From contig DASRHT010000061.1 of NCBI GenBank assembly GCA_035650355.1, positions 152,379 to 216,378 of the forward strand: a stretch of DNA of 64,000 nucleotides. The letters are read 5' to 3'. A model generated the notes under the pieces. The model was not told the DNA's origin and searched no databases. It was given only the letters and a program-made list of their open reading frames with translations. This stretch comes from DASRHT01 sp035650355 (GTDB lineage Bacteria > Chloroflexota > Ktedonobacteria > Ktedonobacterales > Ktedonobacteraceae). The first letter of the stretch is position 1. The number at the start of each line of letters is the position of its first letter. Of the stretch, positions 7,341-15,936 are shown one piece after another. The translations under genes were made by a program, and so were the position numbers.

Positions 7341-7595
7341 TCACGGAGCCGTTGCCCGTTCAAGCAATGTGAGCCGGACGAGCGCCTCCCGTCGCGAATG
7401 TCCACACATGTCTTCAGAAGGGCGCAAAGCGTTACATACCGCCGGACGCTCCGGCCTGCCGAAGAGCCGGCAGCGGTTGTCTGCCGTCAGTTGAACGCAG
7501 CGCACTCCGGCAGGCTTTCCCTGCGGCATGCCCGGAATTGGGGATGAAATCGATGGAGCAATACAACAGGCTCCGCAACCAACTCGGCAGTCCAT
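7341..7595 (-). CDS. YkgJ-family cysteine cluster protein
   Basis: This 84-residue protein starts MDCRVGCGACCIAPSISSPIPGMPQGKPAGVRC and continues with CRLFGRPERPAVC and EDMCG. This is the cysteine pattern of the small YkgJ (UPF0153) family, thought to bind zinc or an iron-sulfur cluster. No enzymatic role is established. It starts 21 bp after the molybdopterin oxidoreductase stop with a good ribosome binding site (GGGGAAAGGAAA), so the two form an operon and it may assist cofactor insertion into that enzyme. The latter is inference from position only. Confidence 0.85.
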   Translation of the reverse strand: MDCRVGCGACCIAPSISSPIPGMPQGKPAGVRCVQLTADNRCRLFGRPERPAVCNALRPSEDMCGHSRREALVRLTLLERATAP

Positions 7596-7615
7596 ACGAT
7601 TTCCTTTCCCCTCTG

Positions 7616-9883
7616 CTATGAGTATGCCGGAAGAGCTGCGGCCTTCTGCACCGTTACAGCTACTCCATTCAAGATGGCATTGCCTGATAGCGGATCGATC
7701 CGGCCCTCATCGGTCAGCATATTCGCGCTGACACCGGCATGGGCAGCGGCAACCTGCATACGCGCACCTGGCTGGTTATGGCCCCAGCCGTGAGGAAGGC
7801 TGACGACGCCGGGCATAATAGCAGCCGTTACCTCTACCGGCACCTCAACCATGCCAGATTGTGAAGAGATGCAGGCACACTCGCCATTTTCCAATTGTAG
7901 GCGGGAGGCATCGTCTGGATGGATATGCAGCGTGCAGCGATTTTTGCCTTTAGTCAGGACGTGCAGATTATGCATCCACGAGTTGTTGGAATGCAAATCG
8001 CGCCGTCCGATCAGCAGCAGCCGCCCATTACCGCTATTTGCCTGTTCAAGCGCAGCCCGCAGGCGCTCCACATCGGCAGTGATTGGTGGCGGCGCAAGCT
8101 CGATTTTGCCCGATACTGTACGCAACGCCTCTGGAATGCGCGGTTGGAGGGGACCAAGATCAATGCCATGAGGATGCGCTTCCAGCATTGCCAGATCCAG
8201 ACCTGCATTTTGTGCGCCAAAACCGTCCCCATAGGGACCGCTACGCAGCAGGTAATCGATGATACGCTCCGGGCCGCGCCTCGGCTCCAGAGCCGCGAGG
8301 ATCTCGGATGGTTCACGCCCCTCAATCGAGGTGCCGGACGTTGCGACATCACGCTGAATCAATTGCATGACCATCATTTCGTCAAGGATATTCAGATCAG
8401 CGCAGGCTCCCTGACCCGCCAGAATGCCTGCCAGCCGCAGCAGCACCTCCCATTCATCCAGCATCTCCGCCTCACGTTCGAAGATAGCGGGAGAGTAGTT
8501 CACCAAGTTGCGAATGGAGAGCTGGTAGAAGGTGGCATCGAAGTGAGAACGCGCAAGCGGAGAGGGCGCGGGAAGAATTACGTTGGCGTGGCGCGTCGTT
8601 TCGTTGAGATAGATATCCACGCTAACCATGAATTCCAGCGTACCAAGAGCTTGCTGGAGGCGATGACTATTGGGCGTGCTCAAGGCGGGATTGCCGCCAA
8701 CCGTGATCATAGCCTTCACCTGCCCATCTCCTGGAGTTTCGATCTCTTCGGCCAGGCAGACAGCAGGAAGCTCACCAAAGAACTCCGGCAGCCCCCGCAC
8801 ACGGCTACGCCAGTGCCCAAGACGAGTGCCACGTCCCTTGCCCGGCACGCCGCTGGCATTACGAGCGCCCGCCGCTCCCTTAGGGAACATCACGCCACCT
8901 TCGCGGTCGAGATTGCCGGTCAGGATGTTGAGTACATCGACCAGCCAGCTTGTCAGCGTGCCAAATTCCTGGGTGCAGGTACCGATACGCCCATAGACGA
9001 CAGCACGGGGCGCACGCGCAAGCTCACGAGCGAGCCGACGAATATGCTCGGGAGCAATGCCACAAGCAGGCGCCACCGTCTCGGGAGGAAAATATCGGGC
9101 CAGCTCGCGAACCTCTTCGAGACCGGTGAGATGCTCAGCAAGACGTCCGGGATTGACCAATTCTTCCGCAAAAAGCGTGTGTACCACCGCGAAGAGCAGG
9201 TGAGCATCACTGCCGGGACGAATAAAATGGTGCTCGTCAGCTTCCTGCGCGGTCCGTGTACGATATGGGTCGATGACCACAACTTTGCCGCCACGCTGTC
9301 GCAAACGCCGGAGCCGCCCACGCATATCAGGAGCGGTCATCAAGCTGCCATTCGAAACGAGCGGATTCGCGCCGAGCAAGAGCAGATAATCGGTCCGATC
9401 TATATCAGGGATAGGAATGGTCAGTCCGGTGCCAAACATCAATGCTGATGAAACCTGCTTGGGCATCTGGTCAACCGTTGAGGCCGAGTAGATATTTTGC
9501 GTTCCCGCCATCCGCAGGAGGGCAGGCAAATAGAATATGCCCGCGAGATTGTGGGCATTAGGATTGCCGATATATAGCGCCAGCGCATTGCGACCATGCT
9601 GCTGAATGATTGGCAGAAGGCCCCGTTCAATCTCAGCAAAAGCCTCGTCCCAGCTTACCGTCTGCCACTGGTCGCCTCGCCGGATCATTGGTTCGCGGAT
9701 GCGATCAGGGTCGGCATCCAATTCTTTGAGGCTATATGCTTTAGGGCAGATATAGCCGTGGCTGAGCACATCCTGCTCATCGCCACGAATGGAAAGCACC
9801 TCGCGCCCCCTCGTCACAATCTCCAGTCCGCAGGTAGCCTCACAGAGCGGACAGGTTCTATAGCTGATCTTTGTGGCAGTCAT
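7616..9883 (-). CDS. Molybdopterin (bis-MGD) oxidoreductase, formate dehydrogenase/BisC superfamily
   Basis: This is a 755-residue DMSO-reductase superfamily enzyme. The N-terminus carries a 4Fe-4S motif (Cys11, Cys14, Cys18, Cys46). The molybdopterin regions follow (YLLLLGANPLVSNGS, VVVIDPYRTRTAQEADEHHFIRPGSD, MITVGGNPALSTPN). The C-terminal dinucleotide-binding domain includes LHIHPDDASRLQLENGECACISSQSG and VVSLPHGWGHNQPGARM. No Cys or Sec is found where formate dehydrogenases ligate Mo. The corresponding stretch is STVDQMPKQ with Asp138 as a possible ligand, so it is probably not a classical formate dehydrogenase. There is no Tat signal, so it is likely cytoplasmic. No partner electron-transfer subunit is adjacent apart from YkgJ. 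The substrate is unknown. Confidence 0.85.
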   Translation of the reverse strand: MTATKISYRTCPLCEATCGLEIVTRGREVLSIRGDEQDVLSHGYICPKAYSLKELDADPDRIREPMIRRGDQWQTVSWDEAFAEIERGLLPIIQQHGRNALALYIGNPNAHNLAGIFYLPALLRMAGTQNIYSASTVDQMPKQVSSALMFGTGLTIPIPDIDRTDYLLLLGANPLVSNGSLMTAPDMRGRLRRLRQRGGKVVVIDPYRTRTAQEADEHHFIRPGSDAHLLFAVVHTLFAEELVNPGRLAEHLTGLEEVRELARYFPPETVAPACGIAPEHIRRLARELARAPRAVVYGRIGTCTQEFGTLTSWLVDVLNILTGNLDREGGVMFPKGAAGARNASGVPGKGRGTRLGHWRSRVRGLPEFFGELPAVCLAEEIETPGDGQVKAMITVGGNPALSTPNSHRLQQALGTLEFMVSVDIYLNETTRHANVILPAPSPLARSHFDATFYQLSIRNLVNYSPAIFEREAEMLDEWEVLLRLAGILAGQGACADLNILDEMMVMQLIQRDVATSGTSIEGREPSEILAALEPRRGPERIIDYLLRSGPYGDGFGAQNAGLDLAMLEAHPHGIDLGPLQPRIPEALRTVSGKIELAPPPITADVERLRAALEQANSGNGRLLLIGRRDLHSNNSWMHNLHVLTKGKNRCTLHIHPDDASRLQLENGECACISSQSGMVEVPVEVTAAIMPGVVSLPHGWGHNQPGARMQVAAAHAGVSANMLTDEGRIDPLSGNAILNGVAVTVQKAAALPAYS

Positions 9884-10083
9884 CTATGCCTCCTTGCCTG
9901 ATAGTCGGATATGGTCGCATGCTGTAAGCTAGAAAAAAATAATTCACGCAGCTTGACTGATTGCATTATGCATTATTTTTGGTCGCGTTACCAGCCTTAT
10001 TCACCAGACTATCTTGCTCAATGCTGGCCTGTAACGCTTCCCTGTATACCACAATGGAAAATCGAGAGCCTCAGAAAGGAATT

Positions 10084-11268
10084 ATGGCAAGCGTTATGGA
10101 GCCATCAGAGCACTCACGCAGGCAGGAGCGATTGAACTGGCTGACGGAGATTTACCGCCTGTATGCAGCGGATCTCCAGCGCTCGATCTACAGCAGAGTG
10201 AACGATCTCGCTTTAGCCGAGGACCTGACCAGCATGGTCTTCCTCAAGGCGCTGCGCTGGCTCAGGGAGGACCAGAGCTCCGAAAGTGCGCGCGGCTGGC
10301 TCTATGCAACGGCTCGCACAACCATCGCTGACCACTGGCAGATACAAAGTCAATACGAGACGCGCTCGCTGGACAATCTTGAGATACGGCTTCGCGCCTT
10401 CGATAACACGGAACTTGCCAGCCAGCAAGCCGAGACGCGCGTGCAGCACCTTCTCAGTTTGCTGCCGGAGCGTGACCGCAACATTTTGACCCTGCGCTAT
10501 CTCCAGGGGTACAGCGCCTCCGAGATCGCCGAAGCCCTGGGCACCAGCGCAAGCCATATTCGCGTGCTGCAATTGCGCGCACTGAGGCGTGCCGCTCAAT
10601 TGGAGACAATGGAAAGGAACGGAGACAGGATGCAAGAACAGGAAACGCCATTCGATTCAGCTATTAAATTATTGGCACCGGAGAGCCGACGGGTACTTGA
10701 TCTGGCCCGCGAAGAAATGCTTAACTTGAAACACTGGTTTATTGGTACCGAACATCTGTTATGGGGTCTGGCGAGCGAGGGCAGCATTGCCTCGTTTCTC
10801 ACGCCGCTGGGCATCACTCCTGAGCGCATTCATGCCGGCATCACCTTTATCTTCGACCGTCAGGCACAGCAGGGTCAGTGGTCCCTTCAAGCGCCGCCAG
10901 CCGCAGAGGTGGCAACGGAGAAGCTGCTCACGCATCGTGCTCAACAGGTAATCGTTCTGGCAGGAGATGAGATGAGAAACCTGGGAGAGAAGGGGATACG
11001 CCCGACACATCTGCTGCTCGGCCTGATGAACGAAGGCGAAGGGATCGGCGCGGGTCTGCTACGCTCGCTGGGCATCAGCCTTTTGCAGGCACGTAACGCA
11101 CTGATTCCTGCCACCGCCAATCAAAATTGCTCCTTCTGCGGTCGCAGCGGCTCACTGGTCACTCACTTTTTCTCGCCAGAGATGGGGGTTGCACAGAGCA
11201 GTACTCCCAGCACTTTCATCTGTGACCGCTGCGTGCGGCGTTTCTCCGCCATGCTTGGCAGTGCATAG
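10084..11268 (+). CDS. ECF sigma factor fused to a Clp N-domain pair and a ClpX-type zinc finger
   Basis: This is a protein of about 394 residues with an unusual architecture. Residues 15-60 are sigma-70 region 2 (LAEDLTSMVFLKALRWL), and 125-173 are region 4 (LLPERDRNILTLRYLQGYSASEIAEALGTSASHIRVLQLRALRRA). Residues 200-255 and 283-341 are two ClpA/ClpC N-terminal-type repeats (SRRVLDLAREEMLNL...TEHLLWGL and HRAQQVIVLAGDEMRNLG...THLLLGL). Residues 349-383 form a CSFCG...CDRC zinc finger like the ClpX zinc-binding domain. It plausibly couples promoter selection to sensing of substrates or adaptors of Clp-type proteolysis; that is inference. No anti-sigma gene is adjacent. The start is uncertain: the frame is open to 9961, and the ATG at 10084 has AAAGGA close upstream, with the ATG at 10096 also possible. 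Confidence 0.85.
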   Translation: MASVMEPSEHSRRQERLNWLTEIYRLYAADLQRSIYSRVNDLALAEDLTSMVFLKALRWLREDQSSESARGWLYATARTTIADHWQIQSQYETRSLDNLEIRLRAFDNTELASQQAETRVQHLLSLLPERDRNILTLRYLQGYSASEIAEALGTSASHIRVLQLRALRRAAQLETMERNGDRMQEQETPFDSAIKLLAPESRRVLDLAREEMLNLKHWFIGTEHLLWGLASEGSIASFLTPLGITPERIHAGITFIFDRQAQQGQWSLQAPPAAEVATEKLLTHRAQQVIVLAGDEMRNLGEKGIRPTHLLLGLMNEGEGIGAGLLRSLGISLLQARNALIPATANQNCSFCGRSGSLVTHFFSPEMGVAQSSTPSTFICDRCVRRFSAMLGSA

Positions 11269-11302
11269 ATGCTGTCGTTCTTTACACTGCGGCTGTTGCG
11301 AA

Positions 11303-11485
11303 GCTGATGTTCAGGGCTTCTCAAAAGTCGGTGCATGCTCTGACTGCTCGCGCCAAACGCGCTCATAAGGAGAGGAAGGTGCGGGCTGTGGGCTGCGCCC
11401 ACAGCCCGCACCTTCCTCTCAGAACGGCTCGCAAGCGAGCCGTTCTGTATAAAAAGACAACGTTTGAGAAGCCCCGAGCTGATGT
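11303..11485. mobile_element. Palindromic MITE-like element, family A copy 1, with 8-bp target duplication
   Basis: The element spans 11311-11477. It starts TCAGGGCTTCTCAAA and ends TTTGAGAAGCCCCGA, which are terminal inverted repeats with one mismatch. Identical GCTGATGT octamers flank it (11303-11310 and 11478-11485). Inside are a 20-bp perfect inverted repeat around 11375-11418 and a second palindrome of 11-bp arms (GAACGGCTCGC and its complement). It encodes no protein. It lies between the sigma-fusion gene and the purU promoter. Confidence 0.8.
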
Positions 11486-11495
11486 TGGTAACATA

Positions 11496-11524
11496 TTGAC
11501 AGAACAATTCTTGGGGCATAGTAT
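11496..11524 (+). promoter_or_regulatory. Promoter of purU
   Basis: TTGACA (11496-11501), a 17-bp spacer and TAGTAT (11519-11524). The palindromic element inserted only about 18 bp upstream of the -35. Confidence 0.6.
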
Positions 11525-11618
11525 ACATCATGGGGAGCACGCCCTGCCCTCAGGCAGGTCCTTTCAACTGCTAGAGAGTAAAGCGCGCCCCACGACAAAA
11601 AATAGGGAAAGGTGGTAA

Positions 11619-12488
11619 GTGCCAGACGTGCCCATGCAGAAACAGACCATTACCCTCCTGATTTCCTGCCCTGACCAGCCCGGCATCGTCGCAGCCGTTT
11701 CACAATTTATTTTCGAGCATCACGGCAATATTGTTCAATCAGACCAGTATTCAACCAATAGACAAGCATCAACGTTTTTTATGCGTATTAGCATCTCCGA
11801 AGAGGGCTTTCCGCTAAGTCAAGCAGAGATCACCGAGCAATTTCGCCCCATTGCCCAACGCTTCCATATGCAATGGGTTCTGTATTATTCGCAGCAACGC
11901 AAGCGTGCAGGGATTTTCGTGTCCAGGCTCGATCATTGCCTGACCGATCTGCTCTGGCGCTGGAAGAGCGGGGAACTAGCAATGGAGATCCCCTTCATTA
12001 TCAGCAATCACCCGGATGCGGAACCACTGGCGCGGATGTACAGTATCCCCTACTACCACTTTCCCAGTCGGCGTGAAACGCGCCAGGCGGATCAAACGCG
12101 CATCCTCGAGTTCATCCAGGGCAAAGTCGATTTTCTGGTGCTGGCCCGCTATATGCAGATCCTGGAGACCTTTTTCGTGGCGGAATATCCTGAACAGATC
12201 ATCAATATTCACCATAGCTTCCTCCCCGCCTTCATCGGCGCCAATCCTTACCAGCAAGCCTTCGAGCGCGGTGTCAAGCTAATCGGAGCAACCGCGCATT
12301 ATGTGACAGACAGCCTGGATGAGGGGCCAATTATCGCGCAGGACGTGATCCACTGCGATCACCGTGATAGCGTCGAAGATCTGGTCCGCAAAGGGCGCGA
12401 TGTGGAACGCCGCGTCCTTGCCGAAGCCGTGCGACTGCATACGGAGGACCGGGTGCTGGTCTATGAGAATAAGACAATTGTGTTCTAG
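11619..12488 (+). CDS. purU: Formyltetrahydrofolate deformylase
   Basis: This 289-residue enzyme hydrolyses 10-formyl-THF to THF and formate, balancing the one-carbon pool. The N-terminal ACT domain is TLLISCPDQPGIVAAVSQFIFEHHGNIVQ. The C-terminal hydrolase domain has FIISNHPDAEPLA, VLARYMQIL, and the catalytic block NIHHSFLPAFIGANPYQQAFERGVKLIGATAHYVTDSLDEGPIIAQDV with the family's His and Asp. Length is normal. A GTG at 11619 was chosen because AAAGG lies six bases upstream; an ATG at 11634 is also possible. A promoter lies at 11496 and a hairpin follows the gene. Confidence 0.95.
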   Translation: MPDVPMQKQTITLLISCPDQPGIVAAVSQFIFEHHGNIVQSDQYSTNRQASTFFMRISISEEGFPLSQAEITEQFRPIAQRFHMQWVLYYSQQRKRAGIFVSRLDHCLTDLLWRWKSGELAMEIPFIISNHPDAEPLARMYSIPYYHFPSRRETRQADQTRILEFIQGKVDFLVLARYMQILETFFVAEYPEQIINIHHSFLPAFIGANPYQQAFERGVKLIGATAHYVTDSLDEGPIIAQDVIHCDHRDSVEDLVRKGRDVERRVLAEAVRLHTEDRVLVYENKTIVF

Positions 12489-12502
12489 CTGCCCCTTTCT
12501 GT

Positions 12503-12533
12503 GGTGAGGACATATTGGTACTATGTCCTCACC
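12503..12533 (+). terminator. Hairpin terminator after purU
   Basis: GGTGAGGACATA (12503-12514) pairs perfectly with TATGTCCTCACC (12522-12533) across a 7-base loop. There is no clear T-run. Confidence 0.55.
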
Positions 12534-12690
12534 GGACGATGGTATGTTACGAGCCTGAAGAAAGGCGTCAAATACAAAAAACACAGGCTTAATTACACAA
12601 TCATGAAGAAGGGGGTTGAATTATCGGCAGAGCATATGATACTATTAGGGGAGATAGAAAGGGTCGCCCACCATTTCTAGAAGGAGAGCT

Positions 12691-13098
12691 ATGCACGAAA
12701 TGATTCGGCCCAAATTGCCATTACGGCAGCGAACGATTGAATTCAGTTATGAAGAGCGGGCGCAACTGGACACGATCATCGACCTTCTTATTCCCTCTGA
12801 TGATCACTTTCCCGCCCCCTCAAGCCTCCATTTAATTGATGTTTTCCTGCGTCACCTGTTACCCAGCACGGCAAACGAGAGTCCTCTCATGCTTAACCAA
12901 CAGCGTCTACGCTCAGTGCTGCGCGATTTAAACGCAGCATCCGGTGGTTGTTTCCGTAAAGCCAACCTGGAAAAGCAGCAAATCCTGCTCAAGCAGCTCG
13001 AAAGGAAGGACCCGGCCTTTTTTCAGACGCTATGGACGCTCGCGAATCACAGCTACTATACGCATCTGGCAACACAGCGACGCGTGTCGATCTCATAG
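12691..13098 (+). CDS. Small protein resembling gluconate 2-dehydrogenase subunit 3
   Basis: This is a 135-residue soluble protein. The pattern LDTIIDLLIPSDDHFPAP near residue 27, a helical middle, and a C-terminal FFQTLWTLANHSYYTH resemble the gluconate 2-dehydrogenase subunit 3 family, where a similar FxxLxxLTxxGYYT end is typical. There is no Tat signal and no partner flavoprotein or cytochrome is adjacent, so an enzyme role cannot be assigned. The ribosome binding site is AAGGAG before the ATG. It converges with the next gene, 19 bp apart. Confidence 0.45.
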   Translation: MHEMIRPKLPLRQRTIEFSYEERAQLDTIIDLLIPSDDHFPAPSSLHLIDVFLRHLLPSTANESPLMLNQQRLRSVLRDLNAASGGCFRKANLEKQQILLKQLERKDPAFFQTLWTLANHSYYTHLATQRRVSIS

Positions 13099-13117
13099 CT
13101 GGCTATATGAAATCGGA

Positions 13118-13612
13118 TTACTGGGCAACCTGCAAGACCTGAGCAAAATCCTGAAGCGCCTGCGCAATATCGGCTTCGGCACGCGCCTTACCCAGACCCA
13201 GGAAACCGGTGGCATGCGCCTTATGCATCACCTCACTGGCGACCTGCAGGAGCCAGCGTTTGTACTCTTCAACCTCTTGAGGCTGGCATTTCTCGTTCAG
13301 GATGCCAATGGCCTGCTCGCACATCTGATTCCTGACCGCAATTGCATCCTCTTTACTGCTGCCCTCGTGCCGCTCGATCAGCACGTTATGTCTTCCATGA
13401 TTTTCGCCTTTGAGAGCAAAAATCGTCGAGATCAGCTCGCTCTCGGGGAATTGTCTGCTGGTATCGCGCACAATCAGGTAAAATGAGAGCGATGTTTTAA
13501 CGGCTTTGAGTGCGCTGACCTGAATGACAGCCAGGGAGGTGCCTGCTACTACAAAAGGAACGTCAAATAGGAGTTCGCTTTCGTCAGGTGTGAAGTCGGT
13601 TGCTCTGGTCAT
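13118..13612 (-). CDS. Conserved protein of unknown function (about 160 aa)
   Basis: This is a 164-residue soluble protein starting with a FTPDESELLFDVPFVVAGT motif. It resembles a family of bacterial proteins opening DFTPEEWxLLxxAP that I know only as uncharacterised. The remainder is predicted alpha-helical and charged, with an Ala-rich amphipathic C-terminus (ARAEADIAQALQDFAQVLQVAQ). No catalytic motif is visible. It is convergent with the preceding gene, and no operon partner is seen. Confidence 0.55.
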   Translation of the reverse strand: MTRATDFTPDESELLFDVPFVVAGTSLAVIQVSALKAVKTSLSFYLIVRDTSRQFPESELISTIFALKGENHGRHNVLIERHEGSSKEDAIAVRNQMCEQAIGILNEKCQPQEVEEYKRWLLQVASEVMHKAHATGFLGLGKARAEADIAQALQDFAQVLQVAQ

Positions 13613-13992
13613 GGATACGCTCCTTCAAAATATATACGGCTCAGCTTTCATACGCAGCATACACGATCCTCTATGAAAAGACAACTACTCTCATTGACTC
13701 ATGAAAAATCGTAATTTGTAGTACTATCTACTCATACACCAATCATAGCAAATTTCATCCGCTGACCGATAGGGAAAGGAAAAAATGAGGCGTATAGCAA
13801 ATAGCGCCTATAGACGCTTTTAGCTATTCCCATAACCTATGCCCATGTTATAAACTGGTATGTACTCATCTATATGGGATCTACGTTACAACATTCGTAT
13901 ATCATACGTATCAATGATGGGTCTTACTATTTTATGCACTTCTATACTAAAGCAAAAGAGTTTTTCTCTTCTATTAATGAAAGGGGTCTCAC
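13613..13992. other. Gene-free stretch upstream of the GH3 gene
   Basis: The 380 bases are A/T-rich compared with their neighbours and probably hold the promoters of the two divergent flanking genes. No near-consensus promoter or repeat could be pinned. AAAGGGGT before the ATG at 13993 is the GH3 ribosome binding site. Confidence 0.4.
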
Positions 13993-15831
13993 ATGGAGCC
14001 AGCCACTCCCCGCTCACCGCAAGAGCAACCGCGCCCCGACGATGAACAGGAAGACACTCAAAAACTGCCTATCCCCAGAGCAAAGAGCAAAACAAGTACT
14101 CTGGAGAAAGCGCCTCCACCAGCCACAGATATTGCTGCGATACAGCCGCCTGGAGATGCAGGGACAGAAAAGGAAACGGAGGCGATACCCAATACAGATG
14201 GCTCTGACGGCTCACAGAGCCAGACGCAGCAGGCAAGTTCTGATCATGCCGATCCCATTACCGAACAGGTTTTCCCTCCAAAGTTGGACCATCAGAATGG
14301 CTCCTCGCCACAGTACATGGCTATTGAGGACATCGATACCGTTACAACCAGGAGCATAGCAACAGGAAGAGCTGCCACCACCCTCAATGTCTCTACAAGA
14401 AGAGAGCAGCTATCTTTTCATAAAAATAGCTTGAGAATGATTGATACACAGCAAACTCCTGGGAATGTACGAGAAACCGTTGATAGCCAGAAGACCGTTA
14501 GCGTTCTCGTTGCCGAGCACACGCCACCTGAGACGCCCGCCGTACCTCTCCCCAAATTGCCACAAGCAAGCGTGATGCCAACAAAACAGGCGCTGTTGCT
14601 GATCAGCCTGCTTTGCATTCTGCTGCTGCATGCCCTCAGTCTCGGTCCGGGGCTATTTTCGGGATCTCAGGGATGGGCCGCCGTACTTGGCGGACCTGCT
14701 AACAATACTACGCCTGACCTGTTAAAAAATGTAAACAAGCAACTGCAAAGCAATGCTACACCCGGCACTCAAAAGAAGGCGCTCACTCCTCAGCAATATA
14801 TTGACCTGATCGTCCATAATATGACGCTCGATCAAAAACTAGGACAAATGATGATAGTGCAGTTCACCGGCCCGGACTACTCACCTGCTCTCGATACCAT
14901 GCTGGTTCAATATAACGTTGGGGCCGTGCTGCTGTACTATTCCAACAATAATATTCTCAACAAAACCCAGTTAAAAAATCTTGATCAACAGATGCAACAG
15001 GGAAGAACTATTCCCCTGGCTATAGCCATTGACCAGGAGGGGGGACAGGTAGATCGCCTGGTGAATCTCGATGGGCCGAGGCCCGCAGCCTCTACTATCG
15101 GGGCCACCAACGACCCGGCCAGGGCCAGAGCTGCCGGTCTCCAGGATGCACAAGACCTTAGCTCCTACGGGATCAATCTCAATCTTGCTCCGGTCGTCGA
15201 TGTTACCAGCGTGTTCAATCCACAGCTCTATATGCGTACCTATGGCAAAGATCCCACGCTGGTAACAAAAATGGCCGCTGCATATCTACAAGGGCTGCAA
15301 CAGAGCGGACGGGTCGTTGGCACCCTGAAACACTTCCCCGGCCTCGGCGACGTCAGCGCCGATCCACACATAGGGGTTCCGCATCTGACGCGCTCCAGGA
15401 GCGGCCTTGAGCAGATTGATTGGGCGCCATATCGCAACTTAATCCAGCAGGGCAATGTCCACGCCATTATGGTCACGCACGAAATCGTCACCGCTCTGGA
15501 CAATACAATACCATCGTCATTATCCAGCAAAATTGTTCAGGGCATTCTACGGGACGAACTCGGTTTCCAGGGCGTTATTATGACCGACAGTTTAACCATG
15601 CAAGGGGTAACAGACTATTATACGCCTTCGCAAGCTGCCGCGCTGGCAGTCGAAGCAGGAGCTGACCTGCTGATGGGAGCACGCAGCCCGAGCGAGCTTG
15701 CCACCATGATCGAAGGTATCAAGCAGGCTATCGCTTCTGGAGCTATTAGCCAGCAACACATTGATGCTTCTGTACGACGAATTTTATTAATGAAATATGC
15801 AATGGGATTACTGCCCATTCCACAACAATAG
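13993..15831 (+). CDS. Membrane-anchored glycoside hydrolase family 3 (NagZ-like beta-N-acetylhexosaminidase)
   Basis: This is a 612-residue type II membrane protein. A disordered, Pro/Thr/Gln-rich cytoplasmic arm of about 195 residues precedes one membrane span (LLLISLLCILLLHALSLG, about 200-218) and an external GH3 domain. The catalytic domain shows MTLDQKLGQMM, IAIDQEGGQVDRL, GINLNLAPVVDV, KHFPGLGDVSADPHIGVP (from 446) and the nucleophile in MTDSLTMQGV (Asp532). The D-x-H loop (SADPHIG) marks the N-acetylglucosaminidase branch. It probably trims peptidoglycan or external amino-sugar glycans. The long cytoplasmic arm is unusual for the family and may be a regulatory platform. The SD AAAGGGGT supports the start. 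Confidence 0.88.
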   Translation: MEPATPRSPQEQPRPDDEQEDTQKLPIPRAKSKTSTLEKAPPPATDIAAIQPPGDAGTEKETEAIPNTDGSDGSQSQTQQASSDHADPITEQVFPPKLDHQNGSSPQYMAIEDIDTVTTRSIATGRAATTLNVSTRREQLSFHKNSLRMIDTQQTPGNVRETVDSQKTVSVLVAEHTPPETPAVPLPKLPQASVMPTKQALLLISLLCILLLHALSLGPGLFSGSQGWAAVLGGPANNTTPDLLKNVNKQLQSNATPGTQKKALTPQQYIDLIVHNMTLDQKLGQMMIVQFTGPDYSPALDTMLVQYNVGAVLLYYSNNNILNKTQLKNLDQQMQQGRTIPLAIAIDQEGGQVDRLVNLDGPRPAASTIGATNDPARARAAGLQDAQDLSSYGINLNLAPVVDVTSVFNPQLYMRTYGKDPTLVTKMAAAYLQGLQQSGRVVGTLKHFPGLGDVSADPHIGVPHLTRSRSGLEQIDWAPYRNLIQQGNVHAIMVTHEIVTALDNTIPSSLSSKIVQGILRDELGFQGVIMTDSLTMQGVTDYYTPSQAAALAVEAGADLLMGARSPSELATMIEGIKQAIASGAISQQHIDASVRRILLMKYAMGLLPIPQQ

Positions 15832-15833
15832 GT

Positions 15834-15920
15834 AATTCCTTACAGACGGCCTGAACGAAGTTAGCCGCTGTAGCTCCCCGATTCATCGTGGGAGCGTTGG
15901 TCGTCTGCAATAGCAAGCCA
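15834..15920. repeat. IS200/IS605-like palindromic end segment, copy 1
   Basis: In reverse complement, this stretch of roughly 85 bases aligns with 20350-20436 at about 80 percent identity by eye, with a nearly identical 39-base core. The core folds as a hairpin, CTCCC then CGAT paired with ATCGGGGAG and one bulged A, the kind of subterminal imperfect hairpin seen at IS200/IS605 ends. No transposase is present. Confidence 0.5.
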
Positions 15921-15936
15921 TCAAAAGGAAACGATA

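Noticed and set aside
7919..9448. 509-codon rightward ORF
   Set aside because: Lies wholly antisense to the molybdopterin oxidoreductase, whose conserved motifs fix the true strand. No recognisable protein.
13874..14359. 161-codon ORF overlapping the GH3 gene start
   Set aside because: Out of frame with the GH3 gene, which has the better ribosome binding site and a recognisable domain.
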